Source: [Actinomadura] parvosata subsp. kistnae
Lineage (GTDB): Bacteria; Actinomycetota; Actinomycetes; Streptosporangiales; Streptosporangiaceae
DNA: 64,000 bases
Assembly (NCBI RefSeq): GCF_900323885.1
Contig: NZ_OOHJ01000005.1
Coordinates: 1 to 64,000, forward strand
Reading direction: 5' to 3'
The notes beneath the pieces were generated by a model. That model ran no database searches. It saw nothing but the letters and a program-made list of their open reading frames with translations, and was not told where the DNA came from. This document shows positions 1 to 8,869 of the stretch, in pieces. The first letter of the stretch is position 1, and every line of letters begins with the position of its first letter. A program made the position numbers and the translations under genes.

Positions 1-2
1 CC

Positions 3-1412
3 ATCATGAGCAAGCACGGCGCCACCGGCGTCCTCACCGTCGGGCTGATGGCGGGCCTGCTGCTCGTCGCGATCGCCCTCGCGCGGGCCGGACGGTACAT
101 GTCGCTCGTCCCCGCACCCGTCGTCGCCGGATTCACCGTCGGCATGGCCGGCGTCATCGGCCTCCAGCAGGTCCCCCAAGCGCTCGGCGTGCCCGCCCGC
201 GACAGCGACAAGGTCGCGGTCGTCGCCTGGCACGCCGTCATCGACTTCCTCGCCAGGCCGCACTGGTGGGCCATGTCGATCACCCTCCTCGTGGCGGCGG
301 CGCTGCTCGTGGGCGCGAGCCTGCGGCCCAACGTGCCGTTCTCGCTGCTCGCCGTCGCCCTCGTCACCGTCGTCGCCGAGCTGGCCGAGCTGCCGCTGGC
401 CAGGATCGGGCACCTTCCCCAGGGGCTGCCCGCGCCGTCGCTGTCCTTCCTCGACCTCCAGGCGGTGCCCTCCCTCATCGCCCCCGCCATCGCCGTCGCG
501 GCGCTGGCGTCACTGGAGTCGCTGCTGTCGGCCGCCGTCGCCGACAACATGACCGGACGGCACCGGCACGACCCCGACAAAGAGCTGTTCGGCCAGGGCA
601 TCGCCAACCTCGTCACCCCGCTGTTCGGCGGCATGCCCGGCACCGGCGCCATCGTCAGGACCGCCGTCAACGTCCGCTCCGGGGCGACCTCCCGGCTCGC
701 GGCGCTGTCCCACGCGCTGATCCTCGGCGCCATCGTCTACACCGCCGCCGGGCTCGTCTCCAAGATCCCGCTCGCCGCCCTCGCGGGAGTGCTGCTGGCG
801 ACCTCCGTACGCATGGTCGAGCGCGACTCCGTACGCGCCATGTGGCGCTCCACCAGGAGCGACGCGGCCGTGCTCGTCCTGACCGCCGTGGCCACGCTCA
901 CCCTCGACACCGTGGTGGCCGTCATCCTCGGCCTGGTCGTCGCCGGCGCGCTCGCGCTGCGGGCCATCGCCAGGAACGTGCGCTTCTACCAGGAGCCGCT
1001 GCGCCACGACCTGCAGCCGCACCACACCGAGGACGAGCACGCCCTGCTCGCCGAGCACATCGTCACCTACCGGCTCGACGGGCCGCTGTTCTTCGCCGCC
1101 GCCCACCGGTTCCTGCTGGAGCTGTCGGAGGTCACCGACGTGTCCGTGGTGGTGCTGCGCATGCGGCTGGTCACCACCATCGACGCCAGCGGCGCGATGG
1201 TGCTGGCCGACACCATCGAACGGCTCGAAAGGCGCGGGATCATGGTGTACGTGTCCGGCATCCGCGACGGGCACCACCAGCCTCTCGAAGCGCTCGGCGT
1301 GATCGCCCGGCTCAGCCAGGCCGGGCAGGTGTTCGCCACGACCGACGAGGCCATCGCGGCGGCCCGCGAGCGGCTGCACACCTCCGGCATCGTGCCCCGC
1401 CTGGCGGGCTGA
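3..1412 (+). CDS. SulP-family anion transporter, 5' end outside window
   Basis: Membrane transporter of the SulP (SLC26-like) family, which moves sulfate, bicarbonate or other small anions. The visible part has roughly eight hydrophobic segments in its first 320 residues, then a cytoplasmic STAS domain at about residues 350-455 carrying the family signature IDASGAMVLAD. The reading frame is open to the left edge, and the first visible segment matches the middle membrane helices of the family. About 100 N-terminal residues therefore lie outside the window, and the ATG at position 6 is internal. It faces the recombinase gene across a hairpin. The anion carried cannot be told from sequence. Confidence 0.9.
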   Translation: MMSKHGATGVLTVGLMAGLLLVAIALARAGRYMSLVPAPVVAGFTVGMAGVIGLQQVPQALGVPARDSDKVAVVAWHAVIDFLARPHWWAMSITLLVAAALLVGASLRPNVPFSLLAVALVTVVAELAELPLARIGHLPQGLPAPSLSFLDLQAVPSLIAPAIAVAALASLESLLSAAVADNMTGRHRHDPDKELFGQGIANLVTPLFGGMPGTGAIVRTAVNVRSGATSRLAALSHALILGAIVYTAAGLVSKIPLAALAGVLLATSVRMVERDSVRAMWRSTRSDAAVLVLTAVATLTLDTVVAVILGLVVAGALALRAIARNVRFYQEPLRHDLQPHHTEDEHALLAEHIVTYRLDGPLFFAAAHRFLLELSEVTDVSVVVLRMRLVTTIDASGAMVLADTIERLERRGIMVYVSGIRDGHHQPLEALGVIARLSQAGQVFATTDEAIAAARERLHTSGIVPRLAG

Positions 1413-1426
1413 CCGGCCCCTGCGGC

Positions 1427-1473
1427 CCGCCCCTTTCCGCCGCACGTACCGGGAATGCGGTGGAAGGGGGCGG
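1427..1473. terminator. Bidirectional hairpin between convergent genes
   Basis: Two 18-nt arms (1427-1444 and 1456-1473) pair at 16 of 18 positions around an 11-nt loop. The hairpin fills the gap between the SulP stop and the recombinase stop, so it probably ends both transcripts. There is no long T run, as is usual in high-GC actinomycetes. Confidence 0.7.
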
Positions 1474-2496
1474 TCAGGCGAGGGGGCGGGCGGGAGGGAG
1501 GCGGAGGCGGTCGACCGCCTCGCGGCGGGTGCGCTCGGGGCGGCGGTCGTAGCGGGCCGTGGTGGCCGGTGAGGCGTGCCCCACCAGGGCCTGCGCCGTG
1601 GCCAGGTCCACCCCGGCGTCCAGCAGCTCGCCGATGAACGTCCGGCGGAAGTCGTGCGCCGTGCGCCGCGCCGCACCCGCCGCCCCGAACCGCCGGGTCA
1701 GGATGTCGGCGATGCCCTGCCCGGTCAGCCCCACCGGCCGCCCGTCGCGCGTCCGCAGCCGCCCCGCCTTGCTGATCGGGCTGAACAGCGCCCCCGGCAC
1801 GTTCCCGCGCACCGCCAGCCACCGCTCCACCAGCCCGATCGCGTCGGTCGTCAGGTAGACCAGGCGCTCCTTGTCGCGCTTGCCGCGCACCCGCAGCGAC
1901 CGCGACCCCGGATCGTAGTCGGCCAGCGTCAGCCCGCCGAGCTCGGCGCGGCGGCACCCGGTCGAGTACAGCACGGCGATCAGCGCCGCGTCGCGCACCC
2001 CGGCCGGCGAGTCGTCGCACGCCGACAGCGCCGCACCGACCACCTCGGGCGGCACGTGGTGCCCGGCGGGCAGGCGGCTCTGACGTACCGGGGCCAGGTC
2101 GGAGGCGCGGGCGAGGTCTTCGGCGCTGGTCTGCCCCAGCCGCCACGCCTCCTTCAGCACCCGCCGCAGCGCCACCAGGTGCTTGTTCACGTACGCCGCC
2201 GACCAGCCCTGGTCGGTGAGCATCGTCCTGATCCGCACGGTGTGCTCGTAACGCAGCAGATGCCACGGCTGCCCCGCGCCGGTCGCGCTCTCGTCGCCGG
2301 TCAGCAGCCGGGCCAGCCGGTCAAGGCAGCCGCGCATCGTGCGCCGCGACTCGGGGCTGGTCAGGGAGTCGAGATAGACGTGGTACGGGTCGCGCGCCGG
2401 CTCGACCGGCAGCGCCCCCGGCTCGGACACGGCAGGCAGGCTCACGCCGACGATATTGCCACGACCCGCCGGCAGCCCGACGTCACGGAGGAGCAC
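1474..2496 (-). CDS. Tyrosine recombinase (XerC/D-like or integrase)
   Basis: Site-specific DNA recombinase of the tyrosine family, about 340 residues. An N-terminal SAM-like DNA-binding domain (about residues 30-125) is followed by a catalytic domain with the expected residues: Arg in GCRRAELGGL, Lys in GKRDKERLVYL, HDFRR, VGHAS, and the nucleophile Tyr in TTARYDRR. No excisionase, phage or conjugation genes lie nearby and no attachment site was recognised, so it may be a stand-alone recombinase or the remnant of an element. The N-terminus is uncertain: an in-frame GTG near 2444 could be the true start. It is divergent from the reductase at 2608. Confidence 0.85.
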   Translation of the reverse strand: MLLRDVGLPAGRGNIVGVSLPAVSEPGALPVEPARDPYHVYLDSLTSPESRRTMRGCLDRLARLLTGDESATGAGQPWHLLRYEHTVRIRTMLTDQGWSAAYVNKHLVALRRVLKEAWRLGQTSAEDLARASDLAPVRQSRLPAGHHVPPEVVGAALSACDDSPAGVRDAALIAVLYSTGCRRAELGGLTLADYDPGSRSLRVRGKRDKERLVYLTTDAIGLVERWLAVRGNVPGALFSPISKAGRLRTRDGRPVGLTGQGIADILTRRFGAAGAARRTAHDFRRTFIGELLDAGVDLATAQALVGHASPATTARYDRRPERTRREAVDRLRLPPARPLA

Positions 2497-2518
2497 ACGG
2501 AAGAAATTTCGCCCAGGC

Positions 2519-2546
2519 TGTCACGAGCCGGAGGGGCTGTCCGGTC
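2519..2546 (+). promoter_or_regulatory. ECF-type promoter, copy 1
   Basis: 28-bp element: TGTCACGA (-35-like), a 12-nt spacer and GTCCGGTC (-10-like), ending 61 nt before the reductase ATG at 2608. Copies with the same spacing occur at 8779-8806 (+), 14485-14512 (-) and 14680-14707 (-). TGTCAC matches the -35 element reported for ECF41-type sigma factors, whose -10 is CGTC. The nearby sigma gene at 6747-7409 is the likely partner. Confidence 0.7.
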
Positions 2547-2607
2547 TCAGGTGGGAACCGGGCGCCGCAGGAGGCGGCCCGGCGGACAGCAGAGAGGAAC
2601 CCTCCCC

Positions 2608-3372
2608 ATGAAGATCGTGGTGATCGGCGGCACCGGCCTGATCGGGTCGAAGCTGGTGACGAAGCTGGGCGAGCACGGCCACGAGGCCGTCGCGGCGGCA
2701 CCGAACACCGGCGTGAACACCCTCACCGGCGAGGGGCTGGCCGAGGTGCTGAAGGGCGCCCAGGTCGTGGTCGACGTGTCGAACTCGCCGTCGTTCGAGC
2801 GGGACGCGGTGATGACGTTCTTCCAGACCTCCACCGGGAACGTGCTGGCGGCCGAGAAGGAGGCGGGCGTGGGGCACCACGTCGCCGTGTCGATCGTGGG
2901 CACCGAGCGGATGCCGGACAACGGCTACTTCGCCGCCAAGATCGCTCAGGAGCGGCTCATCGAGGAGTCCGGGATCCCGTACTCGCTCGTGCACTCCACC
3001 CAGTTCTTCGAGTTCGCCCGCGGCATCGCCGACGAGGCCACCCGGGACGGCAAGGTGCACATCGCGCCCGTCCTGTTCCAGCCGATCGCGGGCGACGACG
3101 TGGCGCAGGCCGTCGGCCGCACCGCCGTGGGCGCGCCGCTGAACGGCAGGGTCGAAATCGCCGGGCCGCGCCAGTACCGGATGGACGAGTTCTTCCGCCA
3201 GGCGCTGGCCGCCTGGGGCGACCCGCGCGAGGTGGTCACCGACCCGCACGCCCGCTACTTCGGCAGCGAGCTGGGCGAGCGGTCCCTGGTGCCGCTGGAC
3301 GACACGCGGGCCGTGCTGGGCTCGATCACGTACCGCGACTGGCTCGACCGCGCCGCCGCCGACGGCAAGTAG
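2608..3372 (+). CDS. NAD(P)-binding NmrA-like reductase
   Basis: Atypical short-chain dehydrogenase/NmrA-like protein of 254 residues with a Rossmann fold. The cofactor loop GGTGLIG sits at residues 7-13, and a KIAQE segment follows the usual region of the active-site Tyr/Lys (GYFAAK). The ATG at 2608 is preceded by a purine-rich AGAGAGGA site. It lies alone behind an ECF-type promoter. Oxidoreductases of this kind are typical targets of ECF41 sigma factors (family knowledge), which supports the regulon proposed here. The substrate is unknown. Confidence 0.85.
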   Translation: MKIVVIGGTGLIGSKLVTKLGEHGHEAVAAAPNTGVNTLTGEGLAEVLKGAQVVVDVSNSPSFERDAVMTFFQTSTGNVLAAEKEAGVGHHVAVSIVGTERMPDNGYFAAKIAQERLIEESGIPYSLVHSTQFFEFARGIADEATRDGKVHIAPVLFQPIAGDDVAQAVGRTAVGAPLNGRVEIAGPRQYRMDEFFRQALAAWGDPREVVTDPHARYFGSELGERSLVPLDDTRAVLGSITYRDWLDRAAADGK

Positions 3373-3423
3373 GCCCATGACCGGGCCGGCCGGACATTCG
3401 TACACGCCACGTTTGGAGGAAAG

Positions 3424-3651
3424 ATGAGCACCGGCGAGGACGGGTTCCTGCACGAGCTCGAGATCGAGGTCGAGGCGGAGGTGACCCTGGTCGAGGCCAG
3501 CCGCCCCGAGGAGGCCGCCGAGCTGCCGGTCGGCGACTGGCTGTTCGACCCCACGGACGCCGAGCGCGAGGAGATCGGCCTGCGCGGCCTGCTCGACGCG
3601 GTCGAGGTGCTGGAGGACGGCTCGCGGCGGCCGGACGACCATGTCGCGTGA
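3424..3651 (+). CDS. Small acidic protein upstream of ferritin-like gene
   Basis: A 75-residue, strongly acidic protein (ELEIEVEAEV near the N-terminus, many Glu/Asp, no Cys) with no family I recognise. It has a good ribosome site (GGAGGA at 3415-3420). Its stop codon lies 10 nt before the preferred start of the ferritin-like/CDGSH gene, so the two are probably co-translated. A leader or partner peptide for that protein is a reasonable guess but unproven. Confidence 0.6.
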   Translation: MSTGEDGFLHELEIEVEAEVTLVEASRPEEAAELPVGDWLFDPTDAEREEIGLRGLLDAVEVLEDGSRRPDDHVA

Positions 3652-3661
3652 GGTGCCGCTG

Positions 3662-5419
3662 ATGACCGGCTCCGGCGTGTCAGGAATACGGGGGGCGCGG
3701 ATCGACACGATCGACAGCCTGCGGGAGCACCTGCAGTGGGCGATCGAGCTGGAGCACGCGACGCTGCCGCCGTACCTCTGCGCCCTCTACTCCCTGGACC
3801 CGCGGCGCAACCCGGAGGCCGCCGAGATCGTCGGCAGCGTGTTCGCCGAGGAGATGCTGCACCTGGCGCTGGCCGCGAACCTGCTCAACGCCGTCGGCGG
3901 CCGGCCCGTCCTGGACACGCCGCGGATGCTCCCGCCCCATCCCCGGCGGCTGCCCCACGGCGACCGCTCCCTGGAGCTGTCGCTGGTCCCGTTCGGCGCG
4001 GAGGCGCTGGAGATGTTCCTGCGCCTCGAACGCCCGGCACCGCCCGGCGCCGCGCCGGAGGGCGACGAGTACGAGACGATCGGGCAGTTCTACGCCGCGA
4101 TCGAGGAGGGGCTGCGCCACCTGTGCGAGCGGCTCGGCGAGCGGGCGGTCTTCTCCGGCGACCCGGCCCGCCAGGTGCACGCCGGCCACTTCCTGCACAC
4201 CGGCGGGCGGCTCGTCGCCGTCCACGACCTGAAGACCGCGCTGGCCGCGCTGGCGGAGATCGTCGAGCAGGGCGAGGGCAACTCCCACGGCGAGGTCTGG
4301 GACGGCGACAAGGACGTCTTCCACCCCGAACGGGACGAGGTCGCCCACTACTACCGCTTGCAGGAGCTCAAGCTCGGCCGCCGCTACCGGCGCGGCGACA
4401 CGCCGCGGTCCGGCCCCACCGGCGAGCCCGTCCACGTGGATCCGGACGGCGTCCGCCCGATGCCGCGCAACCCGCGCCCGGCCGAGCCCGGCAGCGCCGC
4501 CCGCCAGGCGCAGGAGGAGTTCAACCACACCTACTGCGCCGTCCTGCACCTGCTGGAGCGGGCCTTCGACGGCAGCCCCCGGCTGGTCGCGGTCGCCACC
4601 GGCATGATGTACGCGCTCAAGGCCCAGGCCCTGGCCCTCATGGGGGAGGCCGGCCCGACGTTCGAGTACGTCACGCCCGAGGAGCGGCGGTGGAGCACCG
4701 GCGACGAGCGGCGCGTCGTCGTCCTGCGCGACGGCCCCTACCTCGTGTACGGCCGCGTCCCGCTCCGGCGCAAACGCAAGATCGTCTCCGCCGGGAACGA
4801 CGCGCTGACCTGGAAGACCGGCGAACCCCTAGAAACCGAGGATACCTACGCGCTGTGCCGCTGCGGCCACTCCGGCTCCAAGCCGTTCTGCGACGGGACA
4901 CACGCCGTCATCGGGTTCGACGGCACCGAGGCGCCGCCGATGCGGCCGTACGAGGAGCTGCAGCACGTCCACGACGGGGTCGGCATCTCCGCGCGGCGGG
5001 TGGGGGAGCTGTGCGTCCACGCCGCGTTCTGCATCGGCCGCACCAGGCCCATCGCCGCGATGCTCGCCGACACCGCCGACAGCGACGTGCGCGCCGCCGT
5101 CATGGGCCGCATCGACCACTGCCCGTCCGGCTCCTACAGCTACGCGCTCGAACGCGGCGGCGCGCCGATCGAGCCCGACCTGCCGCAGGCCGTCTCCGTC
5201 CTGGAGGAGGAGGACGGGCTGGCCGGCGCGCTCTGGGTCACCGGCGGCGTGCCCGTCATCCGGTCGGACGGGCGGCCGCTGGAGATCCGCAACCGGGTCA
5301 CGCTCTGCCGCTGCGGCCACTCCGGCAACAAACCCCTCTGCGACGGCACCCACCGGGCCATCGGCTTCCGCGAGGAACCGGCCCCACCACCACCTACAGA
5401 CAAGGAACCGACGTCATGA
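3662..5419 (+). CDS. Ferritin-like protein with two CDGSH iron-sulfur domains
   Basis: Multidomain iron protein of about 585 residues. Residues about 15-340 form a VioB/RebD-type ferritin-like domain (helix IELEHATLPPYLCALYSL, then VFAEEMLHLALAANLLN), known elsewhere in iminopyruvate dimer synthases. Then come a CDGSH 2Fe-2S motif (CRCGHSGSKPFCDGTH), a middle segment with CVHAAFC and CPSGS that resembles a divergent 4Fe-4S domain, and a second CDGSH motif (CRCGHSGNKPLCDGTH). The start at 3662 is preferred because GAGG precedes it by 8 nt; the in-frame ATG at 3641 has no ribosome site. The stop overlaps the next gene's start (ATGA). A shorter paralogue lies at 10889. Catalytic role unknown. 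Confidence 0.85.
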   Translation: MTGSGVSGIRGARIDTIDSLREHLQWAIELEHATLPPYLCALYSLDPRRNPEAAEIVGSVFAEEMLHLALAANLLNAVGGRPVLDTPRMLPPHPRRLPHGDRSLELSLVPFGAEALEMFLRLERPAPPGAAPEGDEYETIGQFYAAIEEGLRHLCERLGERAVFSGDPARQVHAGHFLHTGGRLVAVHDLKTALAALAEIVEQGEGNSHGEVWDGDKDVFHPERDEVAHYYRLQELKLGRRYRRGDTPRSGPTGEPVHVDPDGVRPMPRNPRPAEPGSAARQAQEEFNHTYCAVLHLLERAFDGSPRLVAVATGMMYALKAQALALMGEAGPTFEYVTPEERRWSTGDERRVVVLRDGPYLVYGRVPLRRKRKIVSAGNDALTWKTGEPLETEDTYALCRCGHSGSKPFCDGTHAVIGFDGTEAPPMRPYEELQHVHDGVGISARRVGELCVHAAFCIGRTRPIAAMLADTADSDVRAAVMGRIDHCPSGSYSYALERGGAPIEPDLPQAVSVLEEEDGLAGALWVTGGVPVIRSDGRPLEIRNRVTLCRCGHSGNKPLCDGTHRAIGFREEPAPPPPTDKEPTS

Positions 5420-6138
5420 ACGAGCAGCCCGTCGTCGTGCTGGTGCACGGCGCCTTCGCCGAATCCGCGTCCTGGAACCGGGTCATCAGACGCCTGCAGC
5501 ACGGGCACGGGCTGCGGGCGGTCGCCGTGGCCAACCCGCTGCGCGGCGTGGACAGCGACGCCGCCTACGTACGGGACGCCATCGCCGGCCTCCGGCAACC
5601 GGTCGTCCTCGTCGGCCACTCCTACGGCGGCATGGTGATCACCCAGGCGGCCGCCGGGCTGCCCGCCGTGCGGGCGCTCGTCTACGTCGGCGCCTTCGCC
5701 CCCGAGCCCGGGGAGAGCGCCTTCCTGCTGTCGGCGAAGTTCGAGGGCAGCACGCTGGGCGACGCGCTGCTCGCCTATCCGGTGGCGTCCGGCGGGAACG
5801 AGTTCCGCATCGACCCCGCCAAGTTCCACCACCAGTTCTGCGCCGACGTGGACGCCGAGGAGGCCGCGCTCATGGCCACGACCCAGCGGCCGGTGACCGA
5901 GCAGGCGCTGCGGGACGGGCTCTCCGCCGAGGAGCCCGCCTGGCGGGGCATTCCGTCCTGGTTCGTGCACGGGGAGCGGGACCGCAACATCCCGGCCGAG
6001 GCGCTGCGCTTCATGGCGGCGCGGGCCGGGTCGCGCGGCACCCAGGAGGTGCCCGGGGCCTCCCACGCGGTCGCCGTCTCCGAACCCGACGCCGTCACCG
6101 CCACCATCATCGAGGCGGTCCGCAGCACCGACGGCTGA
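5416..6138 (+). CDS. Alpha/beta hydrolase
   Basis: 240-residue alpha/beta hydrolase related to the salicylate esterase/RsbQ-like group. The oxyanion strand reads VVLVHGAF, the nucleophile Ser lies in GHSYGG, the acid is probably Asp in HGERDRN, and the His is in GASHAVAVS. It starts on a 4-bp ATGA overlap with the ferritin/CDGSH gene, so it is translationally coupled to it. The operon runs small acidic protein, iron protein, hydrolase and ends at a strong hairpin. Substrate unknown. Confidence 0.85.
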   Translation: MNEQPVVVLVHGAFAESASWNRVIRRLQHGHGLRAVAVANPLRGVDSDAAYVRDAIAGLRQPVVLVGHSYGGMVITQAAAGLPAVRALVYVGAFAPEPGESAFLLSAKFEGSTLGDALLAYPVASGGNEFRIDPAKFHHQFCADVDAEEAALMATTQRPVTEQALRDGLSAEEPAWRGIPSWFVHGERDRNIPAEALRFMAARAGSRGTQEVPGASHAVAVSEPDAVTATIIEAVRSTDG

Positions 6139-6148
6139 TCCGGCCAGG

Positions 6149-6182
6149 ACGCGGCCCGCAGCTTTCGTGCTGCGGGCCGCGT
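6149..6182 (+). terminator. Strong hairpin terminator
   Basis: Perfect 14-bp stem (6149-6162 with 6169-6182) and 6-nt loop, 10 nt after the hydrolase stop, followed by TTCGTCG. It ends the iron-protein operon. Confidence 0.85.
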
Positions 6183-6187
6183 TTCGT

Positions 6188-6746
6188 CGTGCCTGCTTCG
6201 CGCGTGGCACGGGCGCGGCGGCCAAGCCGTCATGGGTGCTGCGTGGCGAGCCTGCGGCGAGGGCGCGCCGGAGCCCCGCGCCGGGGAGGGCGAGGCGGCG
6301 TGTGCCGACCGCCGGGCGCTGACGGGCCAGTGACTTGGCGGGAGGGAAGCGCTGGCGGGGCCGCCGGCCGGTGGACGGGCTTCCGGCGACGGCCGAGCCC
6401 GGCCCGGGCCGGCTGGGTGTGCGCCGGACCGCCCGAGCGCGTGATGGGCGGGCGCTGACGGCGCGAGCGGCCGGCGAAGGGCGGGGCTGACGGGCTGGCA
6501 CGCGTGCACGTGGCGGTGGCTGACGGCTCGCGTGGCGACGTGCCGGTGGCGACGCGCGTCGCGGCACGTGGGTGGCGGAGCGCGCGGCGGCGCATGGGTG
6601 GTGGAGCGTGGGGGACGACGCTTGAGCGGCGGCGTGCGGGCGGCGCAGCGCGAGGGGCGGCGTGCGGGGGCGGTGCGTGGTGGCGCGCGGGTGGCGCGCG
6701 AGCGGTGGTGCCCGGCGCGCCGGTCGAGGTGGGGATGGGCCGGGGG
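6188..6746. other. Gene-free GC-rich stretch behind truncated sigma gene
   Basis: No convincing gene on either strand. The stretch is very GC-rich, with recurring GCTGACGG and GTGGCG words. It occupies the place where the missing SnoaL domain of the ECF sigma gene should be, but no reading frame restores such a domain, so it looks like degenerated sequence. Confidence 0.5.
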
Positions 6747-7409
6747 TCAGTGGGTGGGGGTGGCCGAGGCGGGGGTGGGCCGGCGGGTGACGGAGGTGGC
6801 GAGCAGGGCTTCCAGGTCGGCGAGGTCGCCGGTCCGGGCCGCCGACAGGAACGCGCGCACGAGGCGCCGGTGCGTCAGCGCGTCCACCGGGTGGAGCCGC
6901 CCGCCCGACAGGTGGTGGCGGGCGCGGCGCAGGAGCTGGCGGGTGTGGTCCTCGCCCAGGCGGAGGATCTCGCCGATCTGCCGGTACGGGTAGTCGAAGG
7001 CGATGCGCAGCAGGTAGACGGCCCGCTCCGCCGGCGTGAGCCGCTCCAGCAACATCCGGATCGCCTCGTCGACCGCCTCGTGCCGCTCGGCCGCCGTCTC
7101 CGGGCCGGCGGCGTGGTCGGGCGTCTCGGGCAGCCAAGGGCCGGCGGAGGTCTCGCGGCGCTTGCGGGCGGACTGGGTCACGTTGATGGCCAGCCTCGTG
7201 GTCGTCAGCGCGAGGAACGCGGCCGGGCTGAGCACCACGGAGCGGTTCGCGCGGGCCCAGCGCAGCCACGTCTCCTGCACCACGTCCTCGGCCTCGCCCA
7301 CGTCCTGAAGCACGCGCAACCCGATCGCGTAGAGCCGCGGCGCGGCGCTGACGAACGTCGCGGCGGCGCCGTCCCATCCGTTGATCGACCGGTCGTCGAT
7401 CGGCTCCAT
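6747..7409 (-). CDS. ECF sigma factor, ECF41/SigJ-like, C-terminally truncated
   Basis: Extracytoplasmic-function sigma factor of 220 residues. Region 2 is at about residues 12-80 (VQETWLRWARAN) and region 4 at about 120-175 (YLLRIAFDYPYRQIGEIL, LRRARHHL). ECF41-type sigmas carry a C-terminal SnoaL-like regulatory domain. Here only its first helix remains (HRRLVRAFLSAARTGDLADL), after which the protein ends in a Pro/Thr-rich tail. The start is placed at MEPIDD (7409); upstream in-frame ATGs would add unconserved sequence. ECF41 C-termini modulate sigma activity, so this form may be deregulated or weak. Its targets are probably the four 28-bp elements listed. Confidence 0.85.
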   Translation of the reverse strand: MEPIDDRSINGWDGAAATFVSAAPRLYAIGLRVLQDVGEAEDVVQETWLRWARANRSVVLSPAAFLALTTTRLAINVTQSARKRRETSAGPWLPETPDHAAGPETAAERHEAVDEAIRMLLERLTPAERAVYLLRIAFDYPYRQIGEILRLGEDHTRQLLRRARHHLSGGRLHPVDALTHRRLVRAFLSAARTGDLADLEALLATSVTRRPTPASATPTH

Positions 7410-7467
7410 GTGGCCTCTGCGCGACTCCAGCAGGTTGATGGTCACGATCTCAACTCCGTTCACAGCC

Positions 7468-7484
7468 GGCATCCGGCGGATGCC
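7468..7484. promoter_or_regulatory. Perfect inverted repeat upstream of sigma gene
   Basis: GGCATCCG and CGGATGCC form a perfect 8-bp inverted repeat around a single G, about 60 bp before the sigma start. It could be an operator for the sigma gene or the divergent LuxR remnant. No regulator is assigned. Confidence 0.35.
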
Positions 7485-7672
7485 ACTGGCTTCACGGTCG
7501 TTGCTCGGACCCCTCCGTCGCGCCCTGGGGAGGCCGTAGTCCATACCCTGGTCCGGGTACCCGGGTGCCCCCTAGGGCCCTGGGGTGAGTACCCGGGTGC
7601 CGGCCCGTGATCGCGTGGTGCCGGGCCCGTCGCAGGACGTCAGGGTGCCTGCCGATCGAGGACGGAGGCTCG

Positions 7673-8869
7673 GTGCCCATGGCGAACACAGGGCTCCGCG
7701 GGCGACGGGCGGAGTGCGAGACGCTGGATCGGCTTGTGGCGACCGTACAGGGCGGGCGCAGCTCGGTCCAGATTCTGCGCGCCCTTCCTCGATCGTCTCG
7801 GACGCCTGCCGCAGCCGCAGCGCGAGGCGCTCGCCACGGCGTTCGGCCTGAGCGAGGGGACACCGCCGGATCGGTTCCTGGTGGGGCTGGCGGTGCTCAG
7901 CCTGCTCGCGGACACGCGTGACGTGGCGTTGCGGGGCGAGGGCAAGGTGGCCAGCGCGACCCAGTGGGCGAGGGCCGTCCTGCACAACGGGCACGGCCGC
8001 TACGAGGAGGCGTACGAGGCGGCCGAGCGCGGCGCTGAGAACCCGCTGGAGCTGGGGCTGTCCACCTGGTCCACGATCGAGCTGGTCGAGGCCGCCGCCA
8101 GGAGCGGGCGGCCGGCCCGCGCCGCCGAGGCCGCCCGCAGGCTCGACGAGATGGCCAGGGCGAGCGGCACCGACTGGGCGCGCGGCACGTCGGCGAACGC
8201 GCGCCCCAGGTCAGCGAGGGGCCGGCGGCCGACGCCCTGTACCGGGAGGCGATCGAGCGGCTGGGCCGGGCCGGGGTCCGGACGGCGCTCGCCCGCGCCC
8301 GCCTGCTCTACGGTGAGTGGCTGCGCAGGGAGGGGCGCCGGGTCGACGCCCGCGAGCAGCTGGGCCTGGCGTACGAGCTGCTCGGCGCGATGGGCGCGGA
8401 CGCGTTCGCCGAACGTGCGCGGCGGGAGTTGCAGGCCACCGGCGAGACGATCCGCAGGCATCCCGCCGAGGCGGGCCCCGCGCTCACGGCCCAGGAGGCG
8501 CAGATCGCCCGCCTGGCCGCCGAGGGCCTGACCAACCCGGAGATCGGCGCCCAGCTCTCCATCAGCCCGAACACCGTCGAATGGCACCTGCGCAAGGTCT
8601 TCACCAAGCTCGGCATCACGTCCCGCAAGCACCTGCGCACCACCCTCCCCGCCCGCCCCACCGCCCCGCCCGCGGACGTGCCGCGCGCCCCAGGAGGGAC
8701 GCGGCGGCCGGGGAGGCGGCGGCCACCGCCTGACGGCGGCGTCCCGCTCGCGCCGCGCGACCACCTTTCCCCGCCCTCTGTCACGAACCGCGGGCGCCGT
8801 CCGGTCCAAGGGGGCGAGGGCCGGCCGGGAAGGCCGGCCGCCAGTGAGGGAAACGGAGACCGCCCATGA
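7673..8869 (+). pseudogene. Collapsed LuxR-family (LAL) ATPase regulator
   Basis: Remnant of a large LuxR regulator (usual length about 900 residues). The N-terminus (LRGRRAECETLDRL) has a good start, GTG 7673 or ATG 7679 with GGAGG. It stops being recognisable just before where the Walker A loop should be. From about 7773 the next frame gives LDRLGRLPQPQREAL through FLVGLAVLSLLAD, then jumps directly to the tetratricopeptide-like region (GRYEEAYEAAERG). At 8204-8207 one base appears to be missing, after which AADALYREAIERL leads to an intact C-terminal HTH (LTNPEIGAQLSISPNTVEWH). Two large deletions plus one frameshift make it non-functional. The formal stop overlaps the next gene's start. 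Confidence 0.85.
8779..8806 (+). promoter_or_regulatory. ECF-type promoter, copy 2
   Basis: TGTCACGA, 12 nt, GTCCGGTC, with both ends identical to copy 1 and the same spacing. It ends 59 nt before the hydrolase ATG at 8866 (61 nt for copy 1). It lies in the tail of the LuxR remnant, which suggests that the hydrolase transcript starts here independently. Confidence 0.7.

Noticed and set aside
1474..2496. Integrated mobile element around the tyrosine recombinase
   Set aside because: No flanking direct repeats, tRNA gene, phage or transfer genes could be seen, so only the recombinase is reported.
6188..6746. Long open frames on both strands
   Set aside because: They encode Arg/Gly/Ala-rich sequence without domains, typical of chance open frames at high GC; no ribosome sites fit.
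7556..7605. Direct repeat TACCCGGGTGCC (two copies) between sigma and LuxR genes as an operator pair
   Set aside because: Only two short GC-rich copies, with no regulator and no similar site elsewhere in the window.
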